A DNA stretch of 64,000 bases from Pollenia angustigena (lineage: Eukaryota > Arthropoda > Insecta > Diptera > Polleniidae). Made by a program: the position numbers and the translations under genes. Shown here piece after piece: positions 12,761 to 24,061 of the stretch; positions within the stretch are counted from its first letter, which is position 1, and every line of letters begins with the position of its first letter. The notes under the pieces were generated by a model. The model saw only the letters and a program-made list of their open reading frames with translations. It ran no database searches and was not told the origin of the DNA. The stretch spans positions 28,482,945 through 28,546,944 of the forward strand of contig OV884059.1 in assembly GCA_930367215.1 (NCBI GenBank). The letters are read 5' to 3'.

Positions 12761-13179
12761 ATGCTGTTACTGTTGTCAGGCTAAATTTCATTGAATTGAA
12801 TTTTTATTAATTTTTTTTTTTTATGAAGAAAGTAATTTTATGTACAACATGAAATGAAATAAAATTTATTGATAATTTTTCATTTTTGACTAAACTGGGA
12901 ATTGAACCCAGGTTTTCACGGACAGGTTGTCCTGACATGTTTCGATTGTGTAAACACATAATCTCTTCAGAGGTGTTTGCCGTTTAACACTCATCGCCAT
13001 TGTTGACGGCTGGCAGACAATAGTCAAACAGTAATATGTATTTAAACCAAATGGTATTTCAACTTTGGTAGATCGAAATTTGTTTTGAATGATTATCTAT
13101 TTTAATTGATTTACCTGTTCTTCCTTACTTCCGTTTTATGTACTTTTTGTCAAGAATTCTTCTTGAAGTCCAAAGTACA

Positions 13180-13740
13180 TTTGTAGGTTAGGTTAGGTTA
13201 GGTTTAGAAGGGTTATGTGCCCAAGGCCACACTTCCACTCGGAGACCAATGCGGTCCATTGTGAATCCCTTCAACGAAAAAAGTTAGAGGAAGAGAAACG
13301 TAAAGAAAAGAAGGGAGAGGTGGATAGAATTAAGAAAGTTAATAGGTACCCCCTCTACAGTCCCCTCAACTGAAACAACCGCACTATTTCCCTGACAAAC
13401 CCAAGTAGATCAGCCGGATTACATCCAGCGATGCAACCCAGTTCGTCGTAAAATCTTTCTCCTAGCCATTTCTGTCTGAGACCCTGCATCCTAGGACAGT
13501 GGCACAGTACATGCTCGATCGTCTCCAACTCTTCAGAATCATCGCATAATCTGCAGAAGTCCGGTATGGTACTGTCTCATTTGCCCGTAAAAGCCCTAAC
13601 AGGACAATGACCCGTCAATAACAATATAAGTGTTCTAAGACCACCCCTATCCAATCCCAGTAGGGGGGGGGGGTCCCCCGCGTCCAATATGGGCCATAGT
13701 GCCCTAGACACCCTGCAATCCGTTCTGTCCCTCCATGACA
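13180..13740 (-). mobile_element. 5'-truncated LINE ending in a TTAGG-like tail
   Basis: The minus-strand open segments 13355-13738 encode the C-terminus of a LINE ORF2. The sequence then continues through about 170 bases of 3' UTR to a short (CCTAA)n-type end at 13183-13202. No full-length relative of this copy is in the window. Confidence 0.7.
13355..13738 (-). pseudogene. LINE ORF2 C-terminus (RNase-H-tail/zinc-knuckle region)
   Basis: Minus-strand reading gives WRDRTDCRVSRALWP, then after a frame change in a G/C run (13671-13688) LLLTGHCPVRAFTGK, one internal stop, and CRLCDDSEELETIEHVLCHCP, ending ...LFQLRGL at the stop 13355-13357. The order 'WP...TGHC...CxxC...ETxEHxLCxCP' is characteristic of ORF2 C-termini in Jockey-, R1- and LOA-like LINEs. 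The frame change and internal stop show it is dead. Confidence 0.75.
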
Positions 13741-13779
13741 AAATTTTTCACTTCAAAAACCGTCAAATTTAAGCCATAA

Positions 13780-14145
13780 AGCTTCGTTCACAATCCCAGA
13801 AACATTTTAACTTGGTGTTCATAATAGAGCAACAATTTTTTACGCAACCACACACGTTTTGTATTAAGAACCCCTCTGCAAATTTTACCCACAACAACGT
13901 TATGCATTTATAGGTATTATTATTTCTTACACATTATTTTAAAATTTTCATTCAAAACTAAATAAAATTATTATAAACGTCATTTTCAATTTCATACAAA
14001 TTATTGCTAAAGTAGAAGTAGACTCAAATTTAAAAAAAAAAAATTAAGTTAAGTTTGAAAAATTAAAGGAAAATATATGAAATATTTTGGGAAGAAATAA
14101 GATCGAAGAAAAACGAAATTGTTGCTCTGATTGTGAACAAAGCTT
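13780..14145. repeat. Inverted-repeat element (AAGCTTYGTTCACAATC ends)
   Basis: AAGCTTCGTTCACAATC at about 13780 is matched inverted by GATTGTGAACAAAGCTT at about 14128-14144. 'AGCAACAATTT' inside the left arm also recurs inverted near the right arm. It is non-coding. Outside both ends lies a similar 'aaattta(a/g)gccataaa' string, so the true boundary may be wider. Superfamily unknown. Confidence 0.45.
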
Positions 14146-14159
14146 AAATTGTAAAATTT

Positions 14160-15485
14160 AGGCCATAAATCCTCGTTAATAGGTAATTTTTGTGGAATGT
14201 GTTTATCATTATATTTGCTTACTTTTGCACAGCTCTGTTGGCCACGTCTTTAAGTCATCTTTAACGACAGGTACAAGACAACAGTAAGTCGTAGAAGACA
14301 TACTGAGGACAGCTCAATACAAATCGTCGACGAATTCTTCATACATGTGGCAGAGAGGTTACACAAGACGAGATGAGCGACGATGTCATAATAATTTTGT
14401 TCACGACTACATATAAGACAATATCTCCCATACAATCTATTCTATTATATATATCGAGACAATATCTCCCACTTTGTCGTCAACGGCGCCCATAGTTTGA
14501 GGTTCATAGAACGAGTGGCTAAAAATAGAAGAAGTTGTTGAAGGACAATAAAACTTGGCAAATCAGCATTTTTTGTTTGAGTCAAGAAAAAAATGGAAGA
14601 ATCAATATGATCCGCCCACTTTTACGCCCACCTCCCATAAAAAGTGAAAATAAAATTTTGACCTACGGCATTGTTTTTTTTGCACATAGCATTTTTAAAC
14701 ACTCAGAATAATTTTTTGTGAAATTTGAAAAATATCAGCCCACTTTTACGCCCACTTTCTATACAACTTGTATTAAAAAAGTGGCATAACTCCCTTTATT
14801 TTTAATGCATCAACTCAATTTTCACAAAAAATAAATATTATAATTGTAGAATGGGGCTACGGAAAATATATACCTGATCCGCCCACTTTTACGCCCACCT
14901 CCCATAGAAAAAACATGAATAAGTAATTTAAGCATAGTCTTTTAATCATTTTTTAACATCATTATCGTGCTCCAATTTTTTGATTTTTAGAAGCAGCTGA
15001 ATTTTTTTTAACTTTTAGCTAAGACTTAAAGCTGTAATTTGACATCTTTCGTTAAACAGCGCTCCACCGCGCTAAAAAGATGCAGTCCACTGCAGTTGAT
15101 GAACATTGAAATTTTGATGTTGTTTACATTTTGTTCTACGAATTTTTTATATGGCACTTTTTCCAATTTTTTTTTCATCTATGACAATTGTCATTTACAA
15201 AAATATACAACAAAGTCAAATGATATATGCCAAAAGATTTAACATACAGTAAATTTGCATGCCATTTTAAACAAGCGAAATATATGAACTTTGAGCATGT
15301 CTGTCCAAACAAATAACAAATATATCAGCCTAATATTACGGAATCATAATACTCAGATATCTGACAACAAAATGCCAGAAAATTATCTAAGTCGGCGAAC
15401 ATGAAAAAAATTAATTTCGGACACCCTTCAACCTATGTGCGGCGCCATGCAAAACATTTTAATGACAAAAATTATTACACGGTTA
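14160..15485. other. Gene-free stretch with GCCCACTTTTACGCCCAC repeats
   Basis: Three copies of a (C/T)CAGCCCACTTTTACGCCCAC-like block lie at about 14608, 14731 and 14876, spaced roughly 125-145 bases. They relate by composition to the GTGGGCG repeat blocks at 17.2-18.5 and 25-29.2 kb, read on the opposite strand. No supported open frame. Confidence 0.5.
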
Positions 15486-15487
15486 TT

Positions 15488-17057
15488 ATACCCTTCACCG
15501 AAGGTAAGAGGGTATATATAACTTTGTCATTCCGTTTGTATGTTCCACAATATTGATCCAACACCCTATAAAGTATATATATTCTGGGTCCTTATGAAAA
15601 GCGAAGTTCAAATCCGGTTGTCCGTCTGTCCGTCTGACCGTCTGTCCGTCTGTCCGTGTGTATGTTGAAATGGGTTTTCCGAAAACCCCAGAAATGATGT
15701 GGACTAGGTTGATGTATATTTATGTCACATATACTCCGTTTAAGTTTGCTATTGAAATTCAGCCAGATCGGTCCAAAAATGACGGAGATATGAGCAAAAA
15801 ACCACGACTACCTCTAAATTTTTCCAAAAATCCCTTGTTGTTGTATTTTTTTTATTTCTGTATATCTTGAGAACGGCAAGAGCCAAAGTTTCCAAATTAG
15901 GTACACACATTAAGGTTGCCAATACACACCATCCTACAAAATGTGGGCGGGATTGGAGAAGTGGGCGTGGTACCTCCCGTACAAAAAAAAAATTAAAAAT
16001 TTGAGGGCTGTCATATGTCCTATGGATATGACTTATATATCAAAATATCGGAAATTTTTAGTAGAACATATTTTATAAAAAACTCGGGAAAATCGGTTCA
16101 GATACAAAAAAGTTATGACCAAAATTTTTTTTTAAATACCCACTTTCGGGAACCATAGATCTCCCCGAGTCCAAGCTTTATAACTACAGTAAATGGTAAA
16201 TTTCTTCTTCAACACGTCGGTATATATATAAATCTGCCAAATCGGTTAAAAAATGGCTGAGTTGTAACCAAAATACTGAATCCCCAAAAATTACTCTTTT
16301 TATAATTAACTTTGTTAAAATATATATTTACAAGTTTATATAAATGTTTATATATAAATATAACTTAAGTAAATCGTAAAATTATTCCTTAACACGTCGG
16401 TAAATAAAAATATCAAATCGGTTAGACAATGGGTAATTTATGAGCAAAATACTCCAAAAATGGGCTAAAAACATCAAAATTTTTATAAAAACCTAAATTT
16501 TAGGGCTGCCATATGTCCTATGTATATGACTTATATACCAAAATGTCGGAAATTTGTATGAGTTATAACCGAAATACTGGGGTCTAATCACCGCATACGA
16601 TATCGAGCAAAATTCATCGAAATTATTTATTTTGGTATCTAGAAACTCGATATCGAATGAAATGTATTGAATTTAAAATAAAAGCATTCGACATCGAGTA
16701 ACTCGACATTACATTTATCGAGTTTTCATTCGATACGCCAGTGTCTATCGTTTATTCGATACGATAGTATCGAATGCTGTGATTAGACCCCTGAATTCCC
16801 GAAAATTACTCTTTTTATACCCTTCACCGAAGGTAAAAAAGGTATGTAATTTCTACAATATTAATCATACACCGTATAAAGTATATATATTCTGGGCCCT
16901 TATGAAAAGCGAAGTTCAAAACCGGTTGTCTCTTATTTAAAAAAAAAATATTTACCAGTTTTATTTAGTTTTTGTCTAGTTGCTCTGTATTCTGCTCGCA
17001 AAATGGTGAAGGGTATATAAGATTCGGCACAGCCGAATATAGCACTCTTACTTGTTT
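15488..17057 (+). mobile_element. Helitron-like (HINE/DINE-type) element with GTCY tract
   Basis: The element starts TATACCCTTCACCGAAGG and ends GGTGAAGGGTATA followed by the hairpin ATTCGGC-ACA-GCCGAAT (17014-17030) and a CTTACTTG terminus. These are subterminal inverted repeats plus a 3' hairpin. A (GTCY)n tract lies at 15621-15660. Known Helentron-derived DINE/HINE elements of flies share these traits. A second 5' start at 16817-16930 suggests that two copies are joined or nested. A MITE is nested at 16580-16790. There is no coding capacity. Confidence 0.65.
16580..16790. mobile_element. PIF/Harbinger-like MITE, 211 bp, rich in ATTCGATA
   Basis: Inverted ends GGGTCTAATCAC...GTGATTAGACCC are flanked by CTG on both sides (16577-16579 and 16791-16793). 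The uninterrupted sequence 'aaatactgaatcccc' exists at about 16270, so the insertion site can be read directly. A 3-bp CWG duplication fits PIF/Harbinger. The interior is almost entirely ATCGA/TCGAT-type words (ATATCGA, ATTCGATA, CATCGAG). Confidence 0.75.
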
Positions 17058-17171
17058 TTATTTCAGACAACTTTTCTATGTGCTTTTTCAGTATAACTTC
17101 ATAGTTGCAATTTTATTTCCCTTGATTCAGTTCTGTTAGATGTTCTATATTCGACTTTTATAAGCATCTAG

Positions 17172-18495
17172 CTGACCCGACAAATTAGGAAAAATGTTTC
17201 CGTTCGATTTTTAAAATCCGTTAAAAAGATATTATTACAAATTATCACGCGAACAAATGTTGAAGGACGGCCTAGTAGAGGAAGAAAAGAAATAATTTGG
17301 CTTAGTAACATACAAGCGTGGACTGGTATCCGTGATGCAGGCAACCTGTTTAGCGAGGCGAAAAATCGAGAAACTTTTTCAGAGATAGTAAAAAACTTAT
17401 GATATGTATCATTTAAAATAATGTAAAATTTAATTGAAATGGTCGCCTACATTCGGAAAACGAATTGGCAAATAAAGAAGAAGAAGAAAAAGATACGAAC
17501 AGTTGAAAGAAAAATTAGTCAAATCGATGGAGCCGTTTTCTGATTTAGGTAAATCGAAAAAAGTGGGCGGGGCAAAATTTTCTATCCGTTAAAACCTAAG
17601 TTGGACCATGGCAATCATTTTAAAGAAAAAATCGTCCAAATCGGTCTAGGCGTTCTCAAGTTATGCGCTTAATAGAAAAAGTGGGCGTAAAAGTAGGCGT
17701 GGTACATTTTTCTTTCGATGAAAACGTAAAATGGATTAATACGAACATTTTAAAGAAAAATTTGTCAAATCGATGGAGCCGTTTTTTGATTTAAGGTAAA
17801 TCGAAATAAGTGGGCGGGGCAAAATTTTCTTTCCGGCAATCATTTTAAAGAAAAAATCGTCCAAATCGGTCTAGGCGTTCTCAAGTTATGCGTTTAATAG
17901 AAAAAGTGGGCGTAAAAGTAGGCGTGGTACATTTTTCTTTCGATGAAAACGTAAAATGGATTAATACGAACATTTGAAAGAAACATTTGTCAAATCGATG
18001 GAGCCGTTTTCTGATTTTAGGTTATTCGAAAAAATTAAAAGTGGGTGGGGCAAAATGTTCTTTTCGTATAAATCTAAGTTGGACCATGGCGAGCATTTTA
18101 AAGAAAAAATCGTCCAAATCGGTCTAGCCGTTCTCAAGTTATGCGCTTATTAGAAAAAGTGGGCGTAAAAGTAGGCGTGGTAAATTTTTCTTTCGATGAA
18201 AACTTACAATGGGTTAATACGAACATTTGAAAGAAAAATTTGTCAAATCGATGGAGCCGTTTTCTTTTCGTATAATCTAAGTTGGACCATGGCGATCATT
18301 TTAAAGAAAAAATCGTCCAAATTATATAGATTTCATTGGTGGTGCAATATGAAAATCAGACCGAAAATCAAAAATCAGACTTCGCAGTGTCACCCGCCTG
18401 AATATTCTGAAGATTTCCTGAAAATGTCATCAAAAGCCGTTTTGGAGTCCATACGTTACATACATACACACATCCTGTTTTATATAAATAGAAGA
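17172..18495 (+). repeat. GTGGGCG tandem repeat element, copy 1
   Basis: A non-coding dispersed element. It starts GACAAATTAGGAAAAATGTTT and ends 'ccatacgttacatac...cacatcctgttttata'; the copy at 24975-29240 has the same ends. Inside are three to four units of about 216-250 bp, each with GTGGGCGTAAAAGTAGGCG, TTTCTTTCGATGAAAAC and TCAAATCGATGGAGCCGTTTT. A LINE tail is inserted at 17232-17486. Open frames across this block are by-products of the repeats. Confidence 0.8.
17232..17486 (+). mobile_element. 5'-truncated LINE tail (RTE-like) with 9-bp target duplication
   Basis: AAAAAGATA occurs at 17223-17231 and again at 17487-17495. The uninterrupted form 'ttaaaaagatacgaac' exists at about 25025, which proves the insertion. 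The insert translates at 17254 onward as GRPSRGRKEIIWLSNIQAWTG...LFSEAKNRE, the common C-terminal 'GR.RGR....WL.NI..WTG' pattern of insect LINE ORF2. It ends in a short (GAA)n tail. The clade is inferred from the motif and tail only. Confidence 0.75.
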
Positions 18496-18499
18496 TTCT

Positions 18500-19014
18500 T
18501 AAAGCAACAGTGAAGTATAAACTGCATGTAATCGATCTTCCAGCCTGCGACTACCTTCATCATCATATTTTTTTTGGTTTTACTGGTTTGTGAAAATTCC
18601 CAAATTGTTTGTAGGAATTTAAATCAACAATAAATAAAAAAAGAATGTGGGAATTTTAAGCAAACCAAGTGATTGAAATGCATTCAGCTACGTCTTTGGC
18701 GTCAATAGCTTTCTATACTAGAAAACTTATATATATATAGGACAATACTGTCCCACATAGAGTTTGATGGAAGACAACTTCTAAGTCAATTTTCTTTATA
18801 CTGTGCCACAAAGAAACATTTTTTAAGTCGTGCTTACTAGTTCTGGGAACCTATCGACAGTAAGCTATCGAAAATATCGATATCGATATAATTATTTAAA
18901 GTACAGCTCAGAAAACATGTAACAGCTGCTATGTCAATCTGGCCAACTGGGAAGGAAATTTTGTTGCAGTAGAAGTTGAGAACTTTTTTAAGAGAAATTT
19001 GATTTATTTAGACA
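18500..19014. other. Gene-free spacer with small hairpin
   Basis: GGTTTGTGAAAATTCCCA (18588) and TGGGAATTTTAAGCAAACC (18649) form an imperfect inverted pair of about 18 bases around a 40-base loop. Nothing else was recognised apart from the TATCGATA sites listed separately. Confidence 0.4.
18875..18888. promoter_or_regulatory. Two overlapping TATCGATA (DRE-like) sites
   Basis: Two overlapping TATCGATA octamers (18875-18882 and 18881-18888), with related CTATCGA words at 18851 and 18865. TATCGATA is the core of the Drosophila DNA-replication-related element (DRE) bound by DREF. No gene start is recognisable nearby, so a regulatory role is only a possibility. Confidence 0.25.
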
Positions 19015-19022
19015 TATCGATA

Positions 19023-19397
19023 CCTTCCCGTAAGAATGTATTAAGCGACATTTCTAAAATTGTGTAGGAAACGAAAAAAACGTTTCATTTAGTTATTTAT
19101 TTTTCGGATTTTATTGAAAGAAACATATTTGGAAAGCGATTTTCAGAATACAAAACATATTTAAAAATGTGGCTTAGCATAGTTTCTTTTGGCGGATAAT
19201 ACAAATTACAGGGTGCAACATTATTTCAGTGAGAAAACTTGACGGTTGATACAATTTTATTTTCACTCTAGTTTCCTTTGCATCCATGATAGGGCAGCGA
19301 AACCCAGGCCAAAATGTGGCGCTTAACTGCTACTATAGTTCCACATCAAAAAGTCATTTTCGAAAAAAGTGTCGCTTAATACATTCTTACGGGAAAG
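19023..19397. mobile_element. 375-bp MITE with 8-bp TATCGATA duplication
   Basis: Ends CCTTCCCGTAAGAATGTATT... and the inverted CTTTCCCGTAAGAATGTATT... match for 28 bases with one mismatch, down to AAGCGACA. TATCGATA lies directly outside each end (19015-19022 and 19398-19405). Outside the octamers the flanks differ, as expected for a target duplication. An 8-bp duplication suggests hAT. It is non-coding. Because TATCGATA is itself palindromic, it could also be part of the ends. Confidence 0.75.
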
Positions 19398-19405
19398 TAT
19401 CGATA

Positions 19406-22080
19406 TTAAAAATGTATACACGAGAGAATTTCTCTATCTAATTGAATTAAACGCAATCAAAGAAGAAGGTCTGATGGATTAAGCTGTCAAATAAAATACT
19501 TTAAAGGTGCCCTAATGATTTTAATTGGTAGCGAGCAAGTAGCGCTTACGATTCAAGAATCTGAAGAATACGTTAAAAACTAATGCCTTTAAAGTCCATT
19601 AATAAAACACAATTTCTCGAAAATGTTTCTTAAATATCTTACAAGTCTTAACACAATTTTCTTAAACATTTCATTCAATTCAACATTGTAGTCAACGACT
19701 TAGAGTGCCCACATTATGTGGCAGACAGGCAGTTAAACAAAAAAATAAATAAATAAGTGACACTATAATAACAATTGCAAATTGGTTTTATTTTGTCTTC
19801 ATTGTAAAACTAAGCAGGCTAAATGTTAATTTACAATGTCAACGGGTGATTGATTACATGATTGTTAACATGCTGCTGGTTTAAGGTATTTTTCCTTTTC
19901 TTTTTCTAAAATCACTTGCGTTAAGCAAAGCAAGAAAAATTAGACTTAAAGTATTAAATAATAAATAAAAACAGTTTAATGCCACGAATATTGGAAAATT
20001 GTATTAAAGAAATTTTATCAACAAAAAAAAACTATTTGTACTTAAGAAAATGTATACATAAAAATGTTTTTTTTTATTAAGTTAATTTTAAATGCTGTTT
20101 GCTGGCAGTTTTCATGCTCTTTTTTCCAACTTTGAAAAGCAAAAAACGCCATTATTCAAATAGAGATTATGGTTGCATGTTTAGTGTTCCGTGTGGCAGG
20201 CGGCACCACTTTATACGCATTTGGAGAAAAAACAAAAACAAACTTTAAAAGAAATTGACACATGATAAAAATAGGACTATAAGGATAACCGGCTAAGAGA
20301 GATATTTATTTGAGTATGTGTGTGTGTGGTGTTTGTTTTAGTCTTCTTTAGAGGATGGCAACAAACGGCGCTCTGACTGATTGTCAGTCTGACACTGTTC
20401 ATTTGCCAACAACATGCGTAATTAACATGATGTTTTTTTTTTTTTTTGTTTTCAAACAATATAATGAAAAATTACCATAATTTCCGTTTCATTGAGAACA
20501 ACATCGCAACATGGCACCAACCGCACTACCACAAAAACTGTCAAATTCACAAAATAAATAAAAAAAAAAAACTAACAAAAAAAACACATCAACCTGCGAG
20601 TCAGAACACAGGAGAGAGAGAAAAAAAGTAGAAGGCCAAATTATACAACGTTTATTGAATTTTGTCAATGTTCCCGTGATACGAGCCATTTTAAAAAATT
20701 AAAAAAAGAACATGTTCAAAATGTTGCTCGAAAGCATAACAAATGAAATCTACACATGTGTCTGTACCACATGCTGGCATACGTGGCTCCAATAATAGCA
20801 CACACCTACGCCATTTTCAGAGACATATTCTGATACAAACATACATACCAAGCTTAACAACATAAAACCAATACATGCCAGCAATATGACAAAAAGAAAA
20901 AAAAAATACAATATATATCCATGTCCCTACATGCCACACATAAGCAATCAAACACACCTACACTTAAACAACGCACTCAGAAATGCAAATGTCCTTTGAT
21001 CAGTTGTAGCGCTAAATTTCAATTAACGACCATACATTTTCATTTATACTCTTGTATACAGCCACTGCGTCACCACCCCCCGCACCATTCATTCTCATTA
21101 TCACCAGCATCGTTTTCAGCGGCAGCCTTACAGCAACGGTAGCACCACCAACATCATCGTCATCATCATCATCACCATCAGTTAGTCTCATAAAGAGCCA
21201 CTAAAACATCCCACCATTTGCATGAGAGTGTAGGAAAATAATAAACATCAGTATATTTTGTGGCTGACCCGCCAACATTATGTTGCAACAAGATTTATGT
21301 GGCAAGTTGCGCTAGAAGTTTGTCCGCCTTTTCGTAACGTTTAGTGCTCTAGCACTTTTGTGGGCAGTTTCCGATTGTCACTCGACATTTCTTATGGCCA
21401 AAAGTTTTTCCCTGTATTTCGGTAACGCCTGCCTGAACATTTCAAAACTTGTAATTTAATTTGCATAAAAATACAAACGTATTTGGCTGGCAACGACGAC
21501 ACTACTACGAATAGCACTATTTTGCCTGGGCATCCTCCTAGAAAAAGTGTGTTTGTATGTATAGATTTGAAAGTTTATTACAAGTAACTAACTGTAAAAT
21601 GAACTAAAACCGTTGTTTTTTGCTGTTTTTGTTACCAGTTACCAGAACATCATACACATGGTTAACTTTCCGTTTCCGTTTTCAGTCCTTTAGTTTTAGT
21701 TTGTATTTAGTTCTTTCAATTGTCTCCAAAAAGAACACAAGGAAAATATGTTTAATTTATAAATGTGACCTTTTTGGTTTTTTTCTTTTTTTTAATAATT
21801 AAGTTTTACATATGCGAAATTAAATTATATTATTAGCATTTTAACAAAAGAACAGATAAAGAAAAAAGCATTTGGGAAACAAATATTATGAGTTCATTTT
21901 TGATTTTCAAAAAATCTTTTAAAATTATAAAAAAAGTTCCATAACTTCTTAAAGCGTTCCGAAACATTTGATTTGATATGATTAGTTTTGAAGAGTTTAA
22001 GCTTTTAGTTCTTATTTAAAGAACAAGTCCCATTTCAAAATCAACCTTTCCTCGATTTGTTTTAATGAAACCAAATAACT
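19406..22080. other. Gene-free unique-looking stretch
   Basis: No supported gene. Open frames at 20446-20631 and 20921-21142 are low-complexity (K/T- or H/S-rich) and match no family that I recognise. A (CAT)n-type tract lies at 21149-21180. Of all the long spacers this one has the fewest recognisable repeats, and it could hold regulatory sequence of a flanking gene. Confidence 0.5.
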
Positions 22081-22081
22081 A

Positions 22082-22633
22082 CACACAGAGAAAAAACATT
22101 TTTTAATATGACCAACTCCAGCAAAACCATTTTTAACTAAAATTTTTATCATATTAGGCTAATTTAAACATATTATTGTCGCCGGCAACATTAATATGGT
22201 TAAATTCGTCCTACATCAAGAAGCCAAAACCATATTACTGATGCCTATAAACATGTAGAATTTAGAATTTTCCACTTTTCTTAGAGCAACATGCTTTGGT
22301 TGAAAAACAAGCATTCTATTAAGTGTTAAACATGTTTTTGTTATTATGTATTATCCATAAGATGTTCGGAGGCAGCCATAATAGGGTTGTGGCCGCTTGA
22401 TGGAGCACTAATTTAAACATAATAATATTGTTGCCGATGACATTAATTTTTTAATTGTTAAATTCAGCCATTCTTGAAGTTAGAAGCGATCCAAACATTT
22501 TACATTTAAATAGAAACACAATTTTAATAATCTTGCAAAAATAAATGTTTAAAGAGACAATAGCTTGTTTGTTGCCATTGCGAGGACCATTATATTTTTT
22601 TAACCAAACTTCAATCATGTTTCTCTCTGCGTG
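22082..22633. mobile_element. CATATTATGG-motif TIR element, copy 1 (TA duplication)
   Basis: Ends CACACAGAGAAAAAACAT and inverted CACGCAGAGAGAAACAT are flanked by TA on both sides (22080-22081 and 22634-22635), as in Tc1/mariner-type insertions. There is no transposase. The interior is made of AACATATTATTG, CCGGCAAC and TAATATGGTTAAA-like words. Related elements lie at 44712-49872 and 59364-60483. Confidence 0.65.
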
Positions 22634-22819
22634 TAGATTGCGCCCACTGTTCAGCGTTTGAAAACAAAATTAAAATAATACTTTTAAAAGAGATTTATGG
22701 GTCGATTACGGACAGCAGCAAAATTAGGCAACGCCGCTGATGTTAAAATATACAACATTTTTTTTATATTTAACATTCGCTGCTGGCAACTCAAATTCAG
22801 TTCAATCTCCATACAGATA

Positions 22820-23991
22820 ATATTGGACTACGTGGTCCATTGTGGCTTAAATGGACTACTTACAACATGGTCCAATGTACTGTAGTATGGACCATCCCTG
22901 CAAATAAAATTGGACCACCTGAACCATTTTGATAAAATGGACTACTCCATGGACTGGTCCGATGTAATACAAGCATGGACCATGTCATTGTTAAAAAGTG
23001 TTTGTAGTGAGACGACATGTCTTCGTTTTGTAACGACGTGCTTTCTCTTTTAAACGACTTCAAAAATAATCCTCTTGTGTATACCATGCAGTAGCTTGAA
23101 AACTACTCCTTAGTAGTCCAAAGGTGGATTATATGGTTCTCCCCTAGGACATCGTCATGTTAAATAGACCATGTCTTTCCATACGTTTGGGTTACTTTTG
23201 GAGTAGTCCTGGTCCCTTGTGGCATACTCTTTACACGCGTGGTTGGACTGGTCCCATTATTTGCAGGTATGTTATAGGAAATTAACATGCAGTGCTGCCA
23301 ACAACTGCATGATGTATACTTTTCTATAGTTTACAGTATTCCACATTGGTAGCCCTGATGGTGTCCATTATCAGGGGTGTCATGGAAATCGAAAACGTTA
23401 AACGAAAGAATTTTAAGAGTCGTTTTTCAATAAGATTGATGTAATAAAAAAATTTTATGACAATTATTACACAAATAATGCTCTATTAAATAGAATTGCT
23501 TAACAAAAATTGTAAAAATTAAATTAAAAGTTTAATAAAAAGAACTGCCAAATTATTTCGTTTTACGTTTTCGATTTCCATGACACCCCTGTATAAATTG
23601 TTTATTTAAAAGTGAAAGTTAGTGAAATTTGTGGAAAAAAGGTAAAAAAATTAAAAACACCAAGTAAATATATTAAATAATAGCAATAATAGACTACAGT
23701 ACACACCATAAAAGGCGGTTAGTAAAAAATGAAAAAGAAAAATGCTTAAACTACCCCTTAAGTGTACTCCATACTGTAGTAACATGGAGTACTTTTAAAA
23801 CTAACCCACTTTAGTACTCCATGGAGTAGTTAAGGGACTAGTTCGGTGGGTTATATGGTCCCCTCCTAGGATATCGTAATGTTAAATGGACCACCTTTTA
23901 CCCATATATTTTGAGCAGTTTTGGAGTACTCCGACTTCTTTATCGACTACTCTTTACATGCATGTATGGACTAGTCTCGTAATCTGCAGGG
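22820..23991. repeat. GGTCC/GGACTACTCC motif block, two diverged copies
   Basis: The block is dominated by degenerate GGACCA, TGGTCC, GGACTACTCC and ATGGACTAGTCC words in both orientations. Bases 23133-23267 and 23858-23991 are diverged copies of one segment (shared 'cctaggaYatcgtMatgttaaat' and 'tctttacaYgc' landmarks), each ending in CTGCAGG or TTGCAGG. CCTGCAAATAA at 22897 pairs inverted with TTATTTGCAGG at 23257. No coding potential. A MITE is nested at 23372-23591. Confidence 0.55.
23372..23591. mobile_element. CAGGGGTGT MITE, copy 1 (220 bp)
   Basis: Ends CAGGGGTGTCATGGAAATCG and its inverted copy match for about 35 bases, continuing through AAAACGTWAAACGAAA. TAT lies on both sides (23369-23371 and 23592-23594), a possible 3-bp duplication. 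It is non-coding. A second copy with the same CAGGGGTGT ends is at 39895-40348. Confidence 0.7.
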
Positions 23992-24061
23992 ATACGTCCA
24001 AAAAGTCTAGTAGAGACTAAAGGATCCTATTTAAGCAAGTAGGATTTACTCGCTAGATAAA

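Noticed and set aside
12890..13030. tRNA-like T-arm (GGTTCAATTCCC on minus) suggesting a tRNA or SINE
   Set aside because: A convincing 5-bp stem and 7-base loop exist, but no A box at a workable distance (the nearest candidate is over 100 bases away) and no acceptor stem was found.
13183..13202. TTAGG-like repeats, as in insect telomeres
   Set aside because: Only about three units, and directly at the 3' end of a LINE relic. Flies lack TTAGG telomeres, so this is part of the LINE tail.
20921..21142. 73-residue open frame
   Set aside because: Composed of H/S/P/T-rich low-complexity sequence from CA- and CAT-rich DNA; no family resemblance.
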